Shown: in pieces, positions 48,740 through 60,183 of the stretch
Layout of the letters: every line of letters begins with the position of its first letter
Numbering within the stretch: the first letter of the stretch is position 1
From: Prochlorococcus sp. AG-347-J20
Lineage (GTDB): Bacteria; Cyanobacteriota; Cyanobacteriia; PCC-6307; Cyanobiaceae
Length of the DNA stretch: 64,000 nucleotides
Direction of reading: 5' to 3'
Assembly: GCA_003281485.1 (NCBI GenBank)
Contig: QCBW01000004.1
Location: 1 to 64,000 of the forward strand
Made by a program: the position numbers and the translations under genes
The notes under the pieces: generated by a model
Database searches by the model: none
Seen by the model: the letters and a program-made list of their open reading frames with translations, nothing else
Told to the model about the DNA's origin: nothing

Positions 48740-49018
48740 CTAATCTTGATCAGTTTCTGGAAGGGAGCAACAATTAAATCCGTCTCTGCAAATCTTTCCA
48801 TTATCCATTGCCCAATTTAAAAGTGCTACTCTATTCTTTGAACCTGTTTTTGTAAACATATTACTTACATGATTATCAACAGTTCTTTTACTAATAGTAA
48901 GTTTTACCGCAATTTCTTGATTTGTAAGCCCATCAGCTACGAGATCAATGATTTCCATCTCTCTTGTTGAGAGACCCATCATATCAATGTTGTTTACTTC
49001 TTCTTCAACCATTTGCAT
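48740..49018 (-). CDS. pedR: LuxR-type DNA-binding regulator, PedR-like
   Basis: A 92-residue protein consisting almost only of a LuxR-type helix-turn-helix (LSTREMEIIDLVADGLTNQE, ISKRTVDNHVSNMFTKTG). It lacks a receiver domain. The C-terminal GKICRDGFNCC contains three cysteines in a pattern that I associate with cyanobacterial PedR, a regulator whose state depends on photosynthetic electron transport via thioredoxin. The symbol is based on this likeness. It diverges from metF with 77 bases. Confidence 0.8.
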   Translation of the reverse strand: MQMVEEEVNNIDMMGLSTREMEIIDLVADGLTNQEIAVKLTISKRTVDNHVSNMFTKTGSKNRVALLNWAMDNGKICRDGFNCCSLPETDQD

Positions 49019-49095
49019 TTAAACAGTTCCTTTTTTATATTAATTGAGTTTAGCAATCTCACTGCACTTTTTAACCTAATAGGAAACAAAAGCAA

Positions 49096-49986
49096 TTGAA
49101 ATCAAAACTTCAGCAAACTTTAGAAAAAAATTCTAAGGTAATAACAGCAGAGTTAATGCCGCCTAGAGGTGGAGACCCCATAAGATCTCTTAAGATAGCA
49201 CAACTTTTGAAAGATAAGGTACATGCTGTTAACATTACCGACGGAAGCAGGGCTGTAATGAGAATGTGCAGCTTGGCAATGTCCAAACTATTACTGGAAA
49301 ATGGGATAGAACCAATAATGCAAATATCTTGTAGAGATCGTAATAAAATTGCTTTACAATCTGACATTCTTGGAGCAAATGCTTTAGGTATTAAAAATAT
49401 CTTATGTATTACAGGTGATTCAGTAAAAGCTGGGGATCAACAAGATGCTAAAGCAGTTCACCAGTTTGAATCAGTAAGATTACTTCAACAAATTCAGGCC
49501 TTTAATAATGGAATAGATCCTACTTTTGGGGAACTTCCCGATAAAAAAACATTTATATATCCGGGGGCAGCAGCAGATCCAAGTTGCAGAAATCAAAAAA
49601 GTTTAAAAAATAGAATAAAAAAGAAAAAAGAGGCTGGCGCTCAATTCATTCAAACCCAAATGGTTATGGAAAAAGAAAATTTAATAGAATTTTGCGAAAA
49701 CATAGCCAAACCTTTAGAGATTCCTGTAATTGCTGGTGTATTTCTTTTAAAGTCTTACAAAAATGCTCTTTTTATAAACAAATATGTCCCAGGTGCAAAC
49801 ATCCCTGAAAATATATTAAATCGCCTTAAAGATGCCAAAAACCCCTTAGAAGAAGGTATTCAAATTGCAGCTGAACAAGCTCAAGAGTTTTTTAACAAGG
49901 CCAATGGAATTCATCTAATGGCAGTTAAGGCTGAACATTTAATCCCTGAGATTCTAAAAAGAGCTAATCTTAATCTGGAATATTAA
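49096..49986 (+). CDS. metF: Methylenetetrahydrofolate reductase
   Basis: FAD enzyme that supplies methyl-THF for methionine synthesis. The 296-residue protein starts from TTG 49096. It has the barrel segments ITAELMPPRGGDPIRS, VNITDGSRAVMRM and ILCITGDSVKAGD, and the catalytic Glu in the first. Length is typical. It overlaps the nucleotidyltransferase end by 17 bases on the other strand. Confidence 0.93.
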   Translation: MKSKLQQTLEKNSKVITAELMPPRGGDPIRSLKIAQLLKDKVHAVNITDGSRAVMRMCSLAMSKLLLENGIEPIMQISCRDRNKIALQSDILGANALGIKNILCITGDSVKAGDQQDAKAVHQFESVRLLQQIQAFNNGIDPTFGELPDKKTFIYPGAAADPSCRNQKSLKNRIKKKKEAGAQFIQTQMVMEKENLIEFCENIAKPLEIPVIAGVFLLKSYKNALFINKYVPGANIPENILNRLKDAKNPLEEGIQIAAEQAQEFFNKANGIHLMAVKAEHLIPEILKRANLNLEY

Positions 49987-51148
49987 TCAAATCAGTTCCT
50001 AACAATTCTGCCATTGCTTTCTGTTGAGGGGATGGCTCAGTCATATCAGATCTTCTAGAATCTGTTATCAACCAATCCAAAGATGCATCTTGCAGATCGA
50101 AGTGATCTCCATTTTTATCCACACAGTAACGACCAAATACTAATTTATCCACTAGTCGAACACCCTTCCCAATTTTGGAATAATCAAAAATAATTGAATT
50201 ATCAATTGTTGCACCTTCGCAAATACAACAACTTGGCCCAATCATCGCAGGTCCAATAATTGTCGCACCATCTTCAATTCTTGTCATCCCACCAATATAT
50301 ACTGGCCCAGTGATATTAACTGTATCCCAATTTGCAGCAACATTTAATCCTGTAAAAACTCCAGGTTTAATTTCTTTACCGGGTATCTCAACTTGTCTCA
50401 CCTTACCTTTTAATACATTGCGAATAGCGCTCCAATAATCGGGAACTTTGCCAATATCCACCCATTCGAAATCCATAGGCAGTGCAAAAAATGGTAAATC
50501 CATTTCAACAAGTTTAGGGAAGAGATCAGCACCAATATCAAATTTTTCACCTGATGGTATGTATTTAAAAATTTCAGGTTCAAAAAGGTAAATACCCGTA
50601 TTTATAGAGTCACCTAAAGCTTCATCTACAGATGGCTTTTCTTGAAAAGCCTTTATTCGACAATTACTATCAGAAACGACTACTCCATAACTTGATACTT
50701 GATCTTTAGTTACTTTTTTAGTTATTAAACTTGCAATTGCACCCTTCTCTTTATGTTTTTTAACTGCTTCAGTTAAATCTAAATCAACTAAGGCATCCCC
50801 ACATAGCACAACAAAAGTTTCATCAAAGAATTTTTGAAAATCTTGAATTTTCTTTAATCCTCCTGCTGAACCTAAAGCATCTCCAATTAATTCTCCATCT
50901 TCAATTCTACCTTCAAAGCTATACGCTATCTCCACACCGAACCTTTGACCATCACGAAAGTAATTTTCAATTTCTTCGGCGAGGTGAGAAACATTAACCA
51001 TAATTTCTTTAAAGCCATGCTCTTTTAACAATTCTAGAAGAAACTCCATTACAGGTTTTTGTAGAATCGGTATCATTGGTTTTGGAATAATATGAGTTAT
51101 GGGCTGAACACGTGTACCTTTACCTGCCGCAAGTATCATTGCCTTCAT
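49970..51148 (-). CDS. NDP-sugar nucleotidyltransferase (mannose-1-phosphate guanylyltransferase-like)
   Basis: The N-terminal domain has MILAAGKGTRVQPIT and PKPMIPILQKPVMEF. LCGDALVDLDL holds the metal Asp, and INTGIYLFEPEIF follows. The C-terminal part (about residues 260-345) has left-handed beta-helix repeats (ITGPVYIGG, IIGPAMIGP, CEGATIDNSIIF). The 392-residue length fits GDP-mannose or glucose-1-phosphate nucleotidyltransferases with a hexapeptide tail, but sugar and base cannot be fixed from sequence. It sits between metF and scpA, 48 bases after the latter. Confidence 0.85.
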   Translation of the reverse strand: MKAMILAAGKGTRVQPITHIIPKPMIPILQKPVMEFLLELLKEHGFKEIMVNVSHLAEEIENYFRDGQRFGVEIAYSFEGRIEDGELIGDALGSAGGLKKIQDFQKFFDETFVVLCGDALVDLDLTEAVKKHKEKGAIASLITKKVTKDQVSSYGVVVSDSNCRIKAFQEKPSVDEALGDSINTGIYLFEPEIFKYIPSGEKFDIGADLFPKLVEMDLPFFALPMDFEWVDIGKVPDYWSAIRNVLKGKVRQVEIPGKEIKPGVFTGLNVAANWDTVNITGPVYIGGMTRIEDGATIIGPAMIGPSCCICEGATIDNSIIFDYSKIGKGVRLVDKLVFGRYCVDKNGDHFDLQDASLDWLITDSRRSDMTEPSPQQKAMAELLGTDLINIPD

Positions 51149-51196
51149 GAATTCAAAACCCCTTTTTAAAGATTATACGTTATGACTATTAAGCTT

Positions 51197-52015
51197 CTAG
51201 ACAGCAGAAGGATAGTTATTGGTTAAATCAAGATTTTCTATGGGTAATTGAGCTAAACCTCCATTAGGAATAATTCTTTTAATTTTAATTGGGCCATATA
51301 GTGAATTAATTTGTTTAATTTCAATTTTGTTTTCAGATGACAAAAATAACAAAGCCCAAAAGACACCAAGACGATCTTTATCTAAATCATGTTTTACAAC
51401 TGTTTGCCATTTCTCAACTAAATACTCAAAATCTGTCCACTGTAATGCTTTTTCCCACCCTTCAATAAATTTTCCTAATGCTTTAGTAGTTTCTGGCAGT
51501 TTCTCTCGATGCGCTAATGATTTTACTTGCGAAATTAAAGCTTTATCAGAATATTTTTTATTTCTTTTTCTCTTCATTAGCAGAAGATCTTGAGTTTCTA
51601 TAACTTCAGCAATAGATTCCAACTGACTTACCAGTTCTCCCAAAGTTGTAGTCCGTTTAAGTATCGGTTGTGCTATCGATCTTCTCCTTAGATATTTTTC
51701 AGGGTATTTGGGAATATCAAATTCTTGGTCAATCCAATCTTGATCATCCACTTCAAAATCATCTTCAAAATCTGAAGTATTTTCTTTAAAAACATCAGAT
51801 TCCAAAACTTGAGCCTTTAGATTAACAAGTACGGAAGCAGCAAAAAAAGCCTCACTAGTCTCAGATAAATCCTTTTGATATGAATTTTGAAAATTTGATT
51901 TTTTTTCAATAGTTTGTGAATATTGTTCTAAAAAACTATCTATTACACTTATTACATCAATATCCCATGGATCAAGATCACCTTTCCCTGCAGCATCTTG
52001 AAGGAACTTAATCAA
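51197..52015 (-). CDS. scpA: Segregation and condensation protein A
   Basis: Kleisin that bridges SMC and ScpB in chromosome segregation. The 272-residue version begins from TTG 52015: MIKFLQDAAGKGDLDPWDID. The family segments SETSEAFFAASVLVNLKAQV and the winged-helix C-terminal part are present. The frame stays open upstream, and its codons read NSIDRPQLGPRLL, which looks like the real N-terminus of this family but contains no ATG, GTG or TTG. The true start could be a rare ATT at about 52045 or the TTG given. Confidence 0.85.
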   Translation of the reverse strand: MIKFLQDAAGKGDLDPWDIDVISVIDSFLEQYSQTIEKKSNFQNSYQKDLSETSEAFFAASVLVNLKAQVLESDVFKENTSDFEDDFEVDDQDWIDQEFDIPKYPEKYLRRRSIAQPILKRTTTLGELVSQLESIAEVIETQDLLLMKRKRNKKYSDKALISQVKSLAHREKLPETTKALGKFIEGWEKALQWTDFEYLVEKWQTVVKHDLDKDRLGVFWALLFLSSENKIEIKQINSLYGPIKIKRIIPNGGLAQLPIENLDLTNNYPSAV

Positions 52016-52141
52016 TAATCTAGGACCTAATTGTGGCCTATCAATGGAATTTAAAGGAGGTATTTTTAAAGTTATAGATATCTACCCTTAAGATAACTTT
52101 TTAATGATTTAATGCCAAAGAATATTGCATTTATTTAAAAA

Positions 52142-53746
52142 TTATATTGTTGGAGCTTTTAGAATGTCACCTTTTTTAGTTCCTGAAAAAATATTTGTTT
52201 TCACAGCACTTTCAACAGCAGTTAAATCCCTATCAACTAAGTTATTGATGGATGCAAGATAACTTTCAGTAACTAATCTTGGATATAAACCTATCCCAAT
52301 TATTGGTAGAAGTAAACAAGCAATAATATAAACTTCCCTCGGTTCAGCATCAATAAGTTTTCGTTCCTCAGCTAATTTAGGATTTTCTTTACCAAAGAAA
52401 ATTTCGCGTAACATTGAGAGGAGATAAATAGGAGTAAGTATTACCCCTATGGCGGCTAATGAGGCCATAACTACCCTAAAAGGGAGTGTATAAACTTCGT
52501 CAGTAACGAATCCTGTAAAAACCATTAATTCAGACACAAATCCACTCATGCCTGGCAGAGCAAGTGAGGCAAGGGAGCAGGCAGTCCATAGGGCAAACAT
52601 GATTCTCATTTTTTGTCCTACACCACTCATTTCATCAAGTTTAAGAGTCTTAGTTCTGTCATAGGTCGCTCCAACAAGAAAAAATAAGCTAGCTCCAATT
52701 AATCCATGACTAACCATTTGTAACATTGCTCCGCTTGTTCCCAAGCTACTAAAACTTCCTATTCCAATAAGAACAAAACCCATATGACTAATAGAACTAT
52801 ATGCAATTTTTCTTTTGAGATTTCTTTGGGCAAAAGAGGTTAATGCAGCATAAATTATATTCACTACTCCCAAAACAATTAATAATGGTGCAAATTGAGC
52901 ATGAGCAACGGGTAATAATTGAGCATTGAATCTCAAAAGTGCATACCCTCCCATTTTTAATAAAATTCCAGCTAAAAGCATATGAACGGGAGCCGTAGCC
53001 TCTCCATGAGCGTCTGGAAGCCACGTATGAAGTGGAACAATTGGAAGTTTTACTCCAAATGCAATTAGAAGACCGACGTAACAGAAAATTTGGAATTTTT
53101 GATTAAAGTCTTGAGCTGCCAAGTGAGAAAACTCAAAGTTAGGAATTGCTGTCCCATAGAAACCCATGGCCAAGGCTGCTAAGAGAATAAATATAGAACT
53201 GCCAGCTGTGTAAATAATGAATTTAGTTGCTGCATATTGTCTATTTTTACCACCCCATATAGCCAATAATAAATATACGGGAATTAACTCAAGTTCCCAA
53301 GTTAAGAAAAATAAAAGCATATCTTGAACTGCAAATACGGCTATTTGCCCTCCATCCATTACCAAAATCAAAAAGAAAAATAACTTTGATTTGAACTTGA
53401 CTGGCCATGCAGCTAGAACTGCTAAAGCAGTTATAAAACTAGTCAATAATATAAGCGGCATTGAAATACCATCAGCACCAACAGACCAAGTGAGACCTAA
53501 ATTAGGAAGCCAACTAATATTTTCTTTTAATTGAACATTTTCATTATTAATATCAAAGCCATTTATATACGAACCTACAGTTATTAAAAAAGTTATTAAT
53601 GCAATAGTCAGTGCAAACCATCTGACCTCTTTCCCTTCTCCTTTATCTGGGAAAAAAGGTATTACAAACGCACTACCAATTGGAAACAAAATTGATGCAG
53701 ATAGCCAAGGGAAATTAGACAACCCTGCTCCCAAAGTTCCCATCAT
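52142..53746 (-). CDS. ndhD: NDH-1 subunit D (chain 4)
   Basis: Proton-pumping membrane subunit of NDH-1. The product of about 534 residues has some 14 membrane spans, [17 protein letters not shown] near the N-terminus, the conserved [17 protein letters not shown] with Glu on the pump helix, and [14 protein letters not shown]. The open frame runs to TTG 53782, but I prefer ATG 53746 because it gives the family N-terminus and a weak SD (GGGA) precedes it. It follows ndhF in the same direction, giving the ndhF-ndhD order typical of the NDH-1L form. Confidence 0.93.
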   Translation of the reverse strand: MMGTLGAGLSNFPWLSASILFPIGSAFVIPFFPDKGEGKEVRWFALTIALITFLITVGSYINGFDINNENVQLKENISWLPNLGLTWSVGADGISMPLILLTSFITALAVLAAWPVKFKSKLFFFLILVMDGGQIAVFAVQDMLLFFLTWELELIPVYLLLAIWGGKNRQYAATKFIIYTAGSSIFILLAALAMGFYGTAIPNFEFSHLAAQDFNQKFQIFCYVGLLIAFGVKLPIVPLHTWLPDAHGEATAPVHMLLAGILLKMGGYALLRFNAQLLPVAHAQFAPLLIVLGVVNIIYAALTSFAQRNLKRKIAYSSISHMGFVLIGIGSFSSLGTSGAMLQMVSHGLIGASLFFLVGATYDRTKTLKLDEMSGVGQKMRIMFALWTACSLASLALPGMSGFVSELMVFTGFVTDEVYTLPFRVVMASLAAIGVILTPIYLLSMLREIFFGKENPKLAEERKLIDAEPREVYIIACLLLPIIGIGLYPRLVTESYLASINNLVDRDLTAVESAVKTNIFSGTKKGDILKAPTI

Positions 53747-53885
53747 TTGTGTCCCAAAATGTGTAAAAAAATAAGTACTCAATTTAATAAGAAATTTATC
53801 TTAAACAAAGTCTAGAAATTATCTGTATTTTTTCACCCCAATGAACAGTGAAGACACACAATTGTAATTAAGTTACTTGTGGAGA

Positions 53886-55898
53886 TTAAAAACCAAATAT
53901 AGCAACTAATAGAATTACCCCTCCAAATACAATAAGAGCATAAAATTGCGCCCTGCCAGTCTCAAAATATTTTAAGCCTTCCCCACTACCTAAAGTTAAA
54001 AGCCCAGTAAGATTGACAACGCCATCAACAACCTTAGAATCAACTTCTAAAACTTCTTTAGCAAGCTTTCTACTTCCCCTAACAAAAAGTTTATCGTTCA
54101 AATCATCTAAGTACCATTTATTTCTTAAAAATTGATTTATATTAGGAAACTTTTTAGCAAATAAAACTGACAAATTAATTCTTTTCACAAAATATGCCTG
54201 ATAAGCAATAATAATTCCAGTAGATGCAATAATTACTGACGCTATCGCTAAAGGCAAAAATTCTTTTAATTCGAAAGCTTTTGCAGCAGTTTCTGCCTCT
54301 TCAGGATCTAGTAAAGTTGCAATCTTACTATCCCATGGAAATCCCATTAAACCTATTATTACTGAGGGCACAGCTAAAAATACCAAGGGGAATGTCATGG
54401 ACCAAGGAGACTCATGTATAGAGCCTTGCTCTTGATGCTTTTCGTGCTCTTCTTGATTATCCTCATCAAGATTTGATTGAGAAGCAATTAAAATCTCTTT
54501 TTGTAATTCTTTATTCTCCCCCCTGAAATCTCCTTCAAACGTCAAGAAATAAAGTCTAAACATGTAAAAAGCAGTCATACCAGCTGTTAAAAACCCTACA
54601 AACCAAAAAGCTGGAAATGATATAAATGCATTTCCGAGTATCTCGTCTTTACTCCAAAAACCTGCTAAAGGAGGAATACCACTAATTGCTACACAGCCAA
54701 TAAAAAATGTTGATGATGTATAAGGCATTTTTTTTCTTAAACCACCCATCAATCTCATGTCTTGAGCCAATACAGGCTGATGTCCAACAACCTCTTCCAT
54801 AGCATGTATTACAGAACCAGATCCCAAAAATAGCATCGCTTTAAAGCAAGCATGAGTAATCAAATGAAAAATTCCTGCTACGGGAGCTCCACAACCCATC
54901 GCAAGCATCATATAACCAAGCTGAGAAACAGTGCTATAAGCTAAACCTTTTTTAAGATCCATTTGAGTCAAAGCAATAGAAGCGCCTAAAAAACAAGTAA
55001 TGGTTCCAACTAAAGCAATAATGAACTGAATAGAGGGAAATAATACATAAAGAGGTTGTAATCTAGCCACTAAAAATATACCTGCTGCAACCATTGTTGC
55101 TGCATGAATAAGTGCAGAAATAGGAGTGGGTCCCTCCATCGCATCAGGTAACCATACGTGAAGAGGAAACTGAGCAGATTTTGCCATTGGTCCTAAAAAA
55201 ACTAAAAAACAAAGGAGTAAAGCAGCCCAAATGGGTATTGAATTATCGGATAATGACTGAGATATTCCCGTAGCAATTTCATTAAAATCAAAACTATTAG
55301 TTGCCCAAAATAGACCAAGAATACCAAGTAATAATCCAAAATCACCTACTCTGTTCACTACAAATGCTTTCTGTGCAGCGTGGGCAGCTCCTTCTCTGTC
55401 GTACCAAAAACCAACCAATAGATAAGAGCACATTCCAACTAATTCCCAAAAAACGTAAATCTCTAACAAATTTGGACTAATTATTAATCCCATCATTGAA
55501 CTACTGAATAAGGCTAAATATGTAAAAAATCTGACATAACCCTTATCATGCGCCATATAACCATGAGAGTAAATCATCACAAGCAATGTAATGGTAGTGA
55601 CTAAAGCAAGCATTACACTACCCAAAGGATCAAGGATAAAGCCCATTGGAATTGTAAAATCTCCAGCATTTGCCCATACAAATAATTTCTCTACAGATTG
55701 AAAACCGTTAATTTGTTCAATCAGAGCTTTATAACTGATTACTGCAGAAATACCAACGAAAGAAATGAGACCTATAGAAACAATTTCTCTAGAATTATTA
55801 ATTTTTTTGTTAATGCTAATAAGTCCTAAACCAGAAAGAACCGCTCCAATAAGCGGAAAAACAGGAATTAACCAGGCAATTTCTGAAGCTTGAGGCAT
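53886..55898 (-). CDS. ndhF: NDH-1 subunit F (chain 5)
   Basis: Largest antiporter-like membrane subunit. The 670-residue protein has 15-16 spans, the signature FWELVGMCSYLLVGFWYDRE, FPLHVWLPDAMEGPTPISAL and the long lateral C-terminal helix region. A charged loop rich in Glu and His (about residues 472-490) is present, as in relatives. The start is ATG 55898, giving MPQASEIAWLIPVFPLIGAV. It leads ndhD by about 140 bases. Confidence 0.97.
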   Translation of the reverse strand: MPQASEIAWLIPVFPLIGAVLSGLGLISINKKINNSREIVSIGLISFVGISAVISYKALIEQINGFQSVEKLFVWANAGDFTIPMGFILDPLGSVMLALVTTITLLVMIYSHGYMAHDKGYVRFFTYLALFSSSMMGLIISPNLLEIYVFWELVGMCSYLLVGFWYDREGAAHAAQKAFVVNRVGDFGLLLGILGLFWATNSFDFNEIATGISQSLSDNSIPIWAALLLCFLVFLGPMAKSAQFPLHVWLPDAMEGPTPISALIHAATMVAAGIFLVARLQPLYVLFPSIQFIIALVGTITCFLGASIALTQMDLKKGLAYSTVSQLGYMMLAMGCGAPVAGIFHLITHACFKAMLFLGSGSVIHAMEEVVGHQPVLAQDMRLMGGLRKKMPYTSSTFFIGCVAISGIPPLAGFWSKDEILGNAFISFPAFWFVGFLTAGMTAFYMFRLYFLTFEGDFRGENKELQKEILIASQSNLDEDNQEEHEKHQEQGSIHESPWSMTFPLVFLAVPSVIIGLMGFPWDSKIATLLDPEEAETAAKAFELKEFLPLAIASVIIASTGIIIAYQAYFVKRINLSVLFAKKFPNINQFLRNKWYLDDLNDKLFVRGSRKLAKEVLEVDSKVVDGVVNLTGLLTLGSGEGLKYFETGRAQFYALIVFGGVILLVAIFGF

Positions 55899-55931
55899 TT
55901 TTTAAAGAATTTATAATTAGATTTTAAACTG

Positions 55932-56660
55932 TCAATTGAGAAATTCCGACAAAAATGATGAATTAAATGTTTTAACAGCAATATTTATATACTGATGCGA
56001 CCACCAAAGGAATCCAACTGCAATCAATATTCCAAGTTGAGATAGCTTAAAAAATTCATTTATTTTAATTTTTTGCCTTCCTTCAAGTATTGCTACAAAT
56101 GGGACTATGGAAGTATTTTGCTTGAACTTTTCAAATTCTTCTCCAAATCTTTTTTCTAGTCTCTTATCCCCATGCCAAATAGCAAAAAGATGATGCAAAA
56201 TTAAGCCAATAGAGGTCACTAATGTAAATGAAGTGCCAATCCATAAAGTATGGGCAATACACCAAATTATCTGACCAAATGCTTGTGGATGTCTAGTAAT
56301 TCTCATTATTCCAGTGCCGTAAATTCGGACTTTAGGTTTTAATACTGAAGGAATTTCCAACAAATTATATGTGGCGGGATATAAAAATAAAAAACTTATT
56401 GCAGTTAAAATCCAAACTACTACGAATATGAAATTACTTCCTTGAAAATTCCACAATCTAATTCCGTCATATCTGTGAGCTAAAAAATAGCTAATCAAGA
56501 TAATTGCAGATGGCAAACTTACAGAAACAAAACATAAACGCCATAACCTTGGCCCCATCATAGATTCTGCCTTAACTCTCAAAGCGGCTCCACCACTATG
56601 AATTATTGCAAAAATCAAAATCAATAAAAGGATGACAATAGAAGTTTCGTGAATCTCCAT
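55932..56660 (-). CDS. NnrU/15-cis-zeta-carotene isomerase (Z-ISO) family membrane protein
   Basis: The 242-residue protein has five to six membrane spans. The histidines in RITRHPQAFGQIIW (about residues 122-135) and LHHLFAIWHGDKRLEKRF (about residues 162-179) are the sites that bind haem in plant Z-ISO, which isomerises a zeta-carotene double bond. Whether this protein does that is inference. The nearby phytoene desaturase and synthase (58.7-61.1 kb) support a carotenoid role; NnrU, a protein linked to denitrification in other bacteria, is the alternative name. It diverges from rbcR. Confidence 0.75.
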   Translation of the reverse strand: MEIHETSIVILLLILIFAIIHSGGAALRVKAESMMGPRLWRLCFVSVSLPSAIILISYFLAHRYDGIRLWNFQGSNFIFVVVWILTAISFLFLYPATYNLLEIPSVLKPKVRIYGTGIMRITRHPQAFGQIIWCIAHTLWIGTSFTLVTSIGLILHHLFAIWHGDKRLEKRFGEEFEKFKQNTSIVPFVAILEGRQKIKINEFFKLSQLGILIAVGFLWWSHQYINIAVKTFNSSFLSEFLN

Positions 56661-56742
56661 AAACTAAGATTATTCAAATAAATTAATCCTTAACAAGAAA
56701 GCTTATTAGTACTAGAATTATAAATAACTGTAGGCACAATAG

Positions 56743-57687
56743 ATGCCAGAATTACCTTTTACTCTAGACCAATTAAGAATATTAAAAGCTATAGCAGCTC
56801 AAGGAAGTTTTAAAAAAGCTGCTGATTTGTTGTATGTAACCCAACCTGCTGTAAGTTTACAAATACAAAACTTAGAAAAACAACTTGAAATAACTATTTT
56901 CGATAGAGGAGGTAGAAAAGCTCTCTTAACTGAAGCAGGGAGACTACTACTTGAATATTGCGAACGAATCTTGAATCAATGCGATGAAGCTTGCAAAGCT
57001 ATTGAAGATTTAAATAGTTTAAAAGGTGGGACGCTTGTTGTCGGAGCCAGTCAAACAACAGGAACTTATTTAATGCCTAGAATGATAGGACTATTTAGAC
57101 AAAAATACCCTGAGGTATCTGTTCAACTTCAAGTTCACAGTACTCGAAGAACCGGATGGAGCGTTGCAAATGGACAAATTGACTTAGCAATTATTGGAGG
57201 ACAATTACCTAGCGACTTAGAAAACTTACTTCAAATAATTCCATACGCTTCAGATGAATTAGCACTAGTCTTGCCATCTAAACATGTTCTTTCTAACAAA
57301 AAAGAACTTCTAAAAGAAGATTTATATAAGCTCAATTTTGTAACGTTAGATTCTCAATCAACAACAAGAAAAGTTGTAGACAAACTTCTTCAAGATTCTG
57401 GACTTGATATTCATAGATTAAAAATTGAGATGGAACTTAACTCTCTTGAAGCGATCAAAAATGCGGTTCAGTCAGGTCTTGGAGCTTCTTTTTTACCTGT
57501 CGTTTCAATTGAAAGAGAATTAGAAGCTGGGACAATCCACAAAGCATTCGTTGCTGACTTAGAGGTTAAAAGAGAACTCAAGCTAATTACAAATCCCTCA
57601 AGATACACCTCAAGAGCATCTGAAGAGTTTAAGAAAAATATTTTGCCACAATTTGCAAGTTTAGAGAGCCCATTAAGGAAATTGTAG
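56743..57687 (+). CDS. rbcR: LysR-type regulator RbcR
   Basis: A LysR-family regulator of 314 residues with an N-terminal winged HTH ([36 protein letters not shown]) and the C-terminal effector domain ([20 protein letters not shown]). The whole protein resembles the cyanobacterial and plastid RbcR/Ycf30 that controls Rubisco-related genes. It diverges from the Z-ISO gene and faces the DUF3172 end with a gap of 5 bases. Confidence 0.92.
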   Translation: MPELPFTLDQLRILKAIAAQGSFKKAADLLYVTQPAVSLQIQNLEKQLEITIFDRGGRKALLTEAGRLLLEYCERILNQCDEACKAIEDLNSLKGGTLVVGASQTTGTYLMPRMIGLFRQKYPEVSVQLQVHSTRRTGWSVANGQIDLAIIGGQLPSDLENLLQIIPYASDELALVLPSKHVLSNKKELLKEDLYKLNFVTLDSQSTTRKVVDKLLQDSGLDIHRLKIEMELNSLEAIKNAVQSGLGASFLPVVSIERELEAGTIHKAFVADLEVKRELKLITNPSRYTSRASEEFKKNILPQFASLESPLRKL

Positions 57688-57692
57688 AGTTT

Positions 57693-58316
57693 TCAGAACT
57701 GAATTGCTTCTCTATTGATTCCTACTCCCCCATCTTCGGCTTGTCCATCTCCTTTTATTATGAATTTATTTTCATTTACATCAGTCTGATAAACACACTT
57801 AACGATTGGTTTATCTCTTATGGATCCAATATATGCAAAGGTATTCATCCTTTGCTTACATTCTCTTACATCTTCATTGCTGATGGCTCCTTGTTTTTGT
57901 AAAACTGTCCAATTCTCCCTTCTTATTACGCAACCAGGTTGAAGGGCTGGTTGTGTAACAAAACTAGTTGATGGATTCAGAGTGGTATACATTTCAACAT
58001 CAATTACAAAAGCGCTTGCTCCCCACTGTCTACAAAATTCAGGATCTGGAACAGCCATATCTAATTGTTGTTGACTAGCTATATTGCCTTGTCCTCCATC
58101 TGTTGTACTAGTAATTGCGCTACCAATTCCAACTCCTAGAATTAAGACTCCAGCAAGAACAGCTATTGTTCCTGTATTGAAATTAATTTTTTGATCAGAA
58201 GAAGTAGGTAATCTATTATTTCTTTGTGGATAAGGATCAATATCTCTTGAATTAGAAGGATAATAACTTCTATTTGAGTCTCTCCTAGGCCTTCTGTTAG
58301 AGAATGGTTTTTTCAC
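57693..58316 (-). CDS. Single-span anchored protein, DUF3172-like
   Basis: The 207-residue product has a basic and Arg/Ser/Pro-rich cytoplasmic head (residues 1-45), one membrane helix (about residues 48-68, ending GIGSAITS) and a soluble domain of about 135 residues with the Cys-containing segments [16 protein letters not shown] and VRECKQRMN. The family name is from memory and the function is unknown. Translation starts at GTG 58316, whose last three bases overlap the ndhM stop (GTGA). This indicates translational coupling and a possible link to NDH-1 or the thylakoid. Confidence 0.8.
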   Translation of the reverse strand: MKKPFSNRRPRRDSNRSYYPSNSRDIDPYPQRNNRLPTSSDQKINFNTGTIAVLAGVLILGVGIGSAITSTTDGGQGNIASQQQLDMAVPDPEFCRQWGASAFVIDVEMYTTLNPSTSFVTQPALQPGCVIRRENWTVLQKQGAISNEDVRECKQRMNTFAYIGSIRDKPIVKCVYQTDVNENKFIIKGDGQAEDGGVGINREAIQF

Positions 58317-58660
58317 AATACTTCTTTTGTCTTAGGTAGTCCCATTGAATAATTCATCACCCTACAATCTGGGTTATAGCTTAATTTGCCAATCTGAAGC
58401 AAATATTTAATTAAGCCTTCAATTTCTGATCCTATTTTTCGGAGTTCATAATCATCTAAATTCTTACCTGCTCTTTCACTTATTAACTCATTAAATTTCT
58501 GATTTATTTTGTTTAAAGATTCTTCATTCCAAATAAACTCATTATCAGGATCTAAATCGAGAGTAAGTTTGTTGGGATGAAATTTTAATTCTTCTTCAAC
58601 AACTTCAGCTGTAAAAATCCTTACGTGTCGGGTTGTGGATTTTAAAAGCATTTTTTCCAT
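58313..58660 (-). CDS. ndhM: NDH-1 subunit M
   Basis: Peripheral subunit found only in cyanobacterial and chloroplast NDH-1. The 115-residue protein has the segments [25 protein letters not shown] and [20 protein letters not shown], which match the family. It precedes the DUF3172 gene with overlapping codons and diverges from phytoene desaturase with 90 bases. Confidence 0.93.
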   Translation of the reverse strand: MEKMLLKSTTRHVRIFTAEVVEEELKFHPNKLTLDLDPDNEFIWNEESLNKINQKFNELISERAGKNLDDYELRKIGSEIEGLIKYLLQIGKLSYNPDCRVMNYSMGLPKTKEVL

Positions 58661-58715
58661 AATTTTACGAAATAACCAACGAAAAAAACTAATATGTTCT
58701 AACTTTAATGTAACT

Positions 58716-60148
<1,433 letters not shown>

Positions 60149-60183
60149 TAACATAATCAAACTCTAAATTCAGCTAAAACTTT

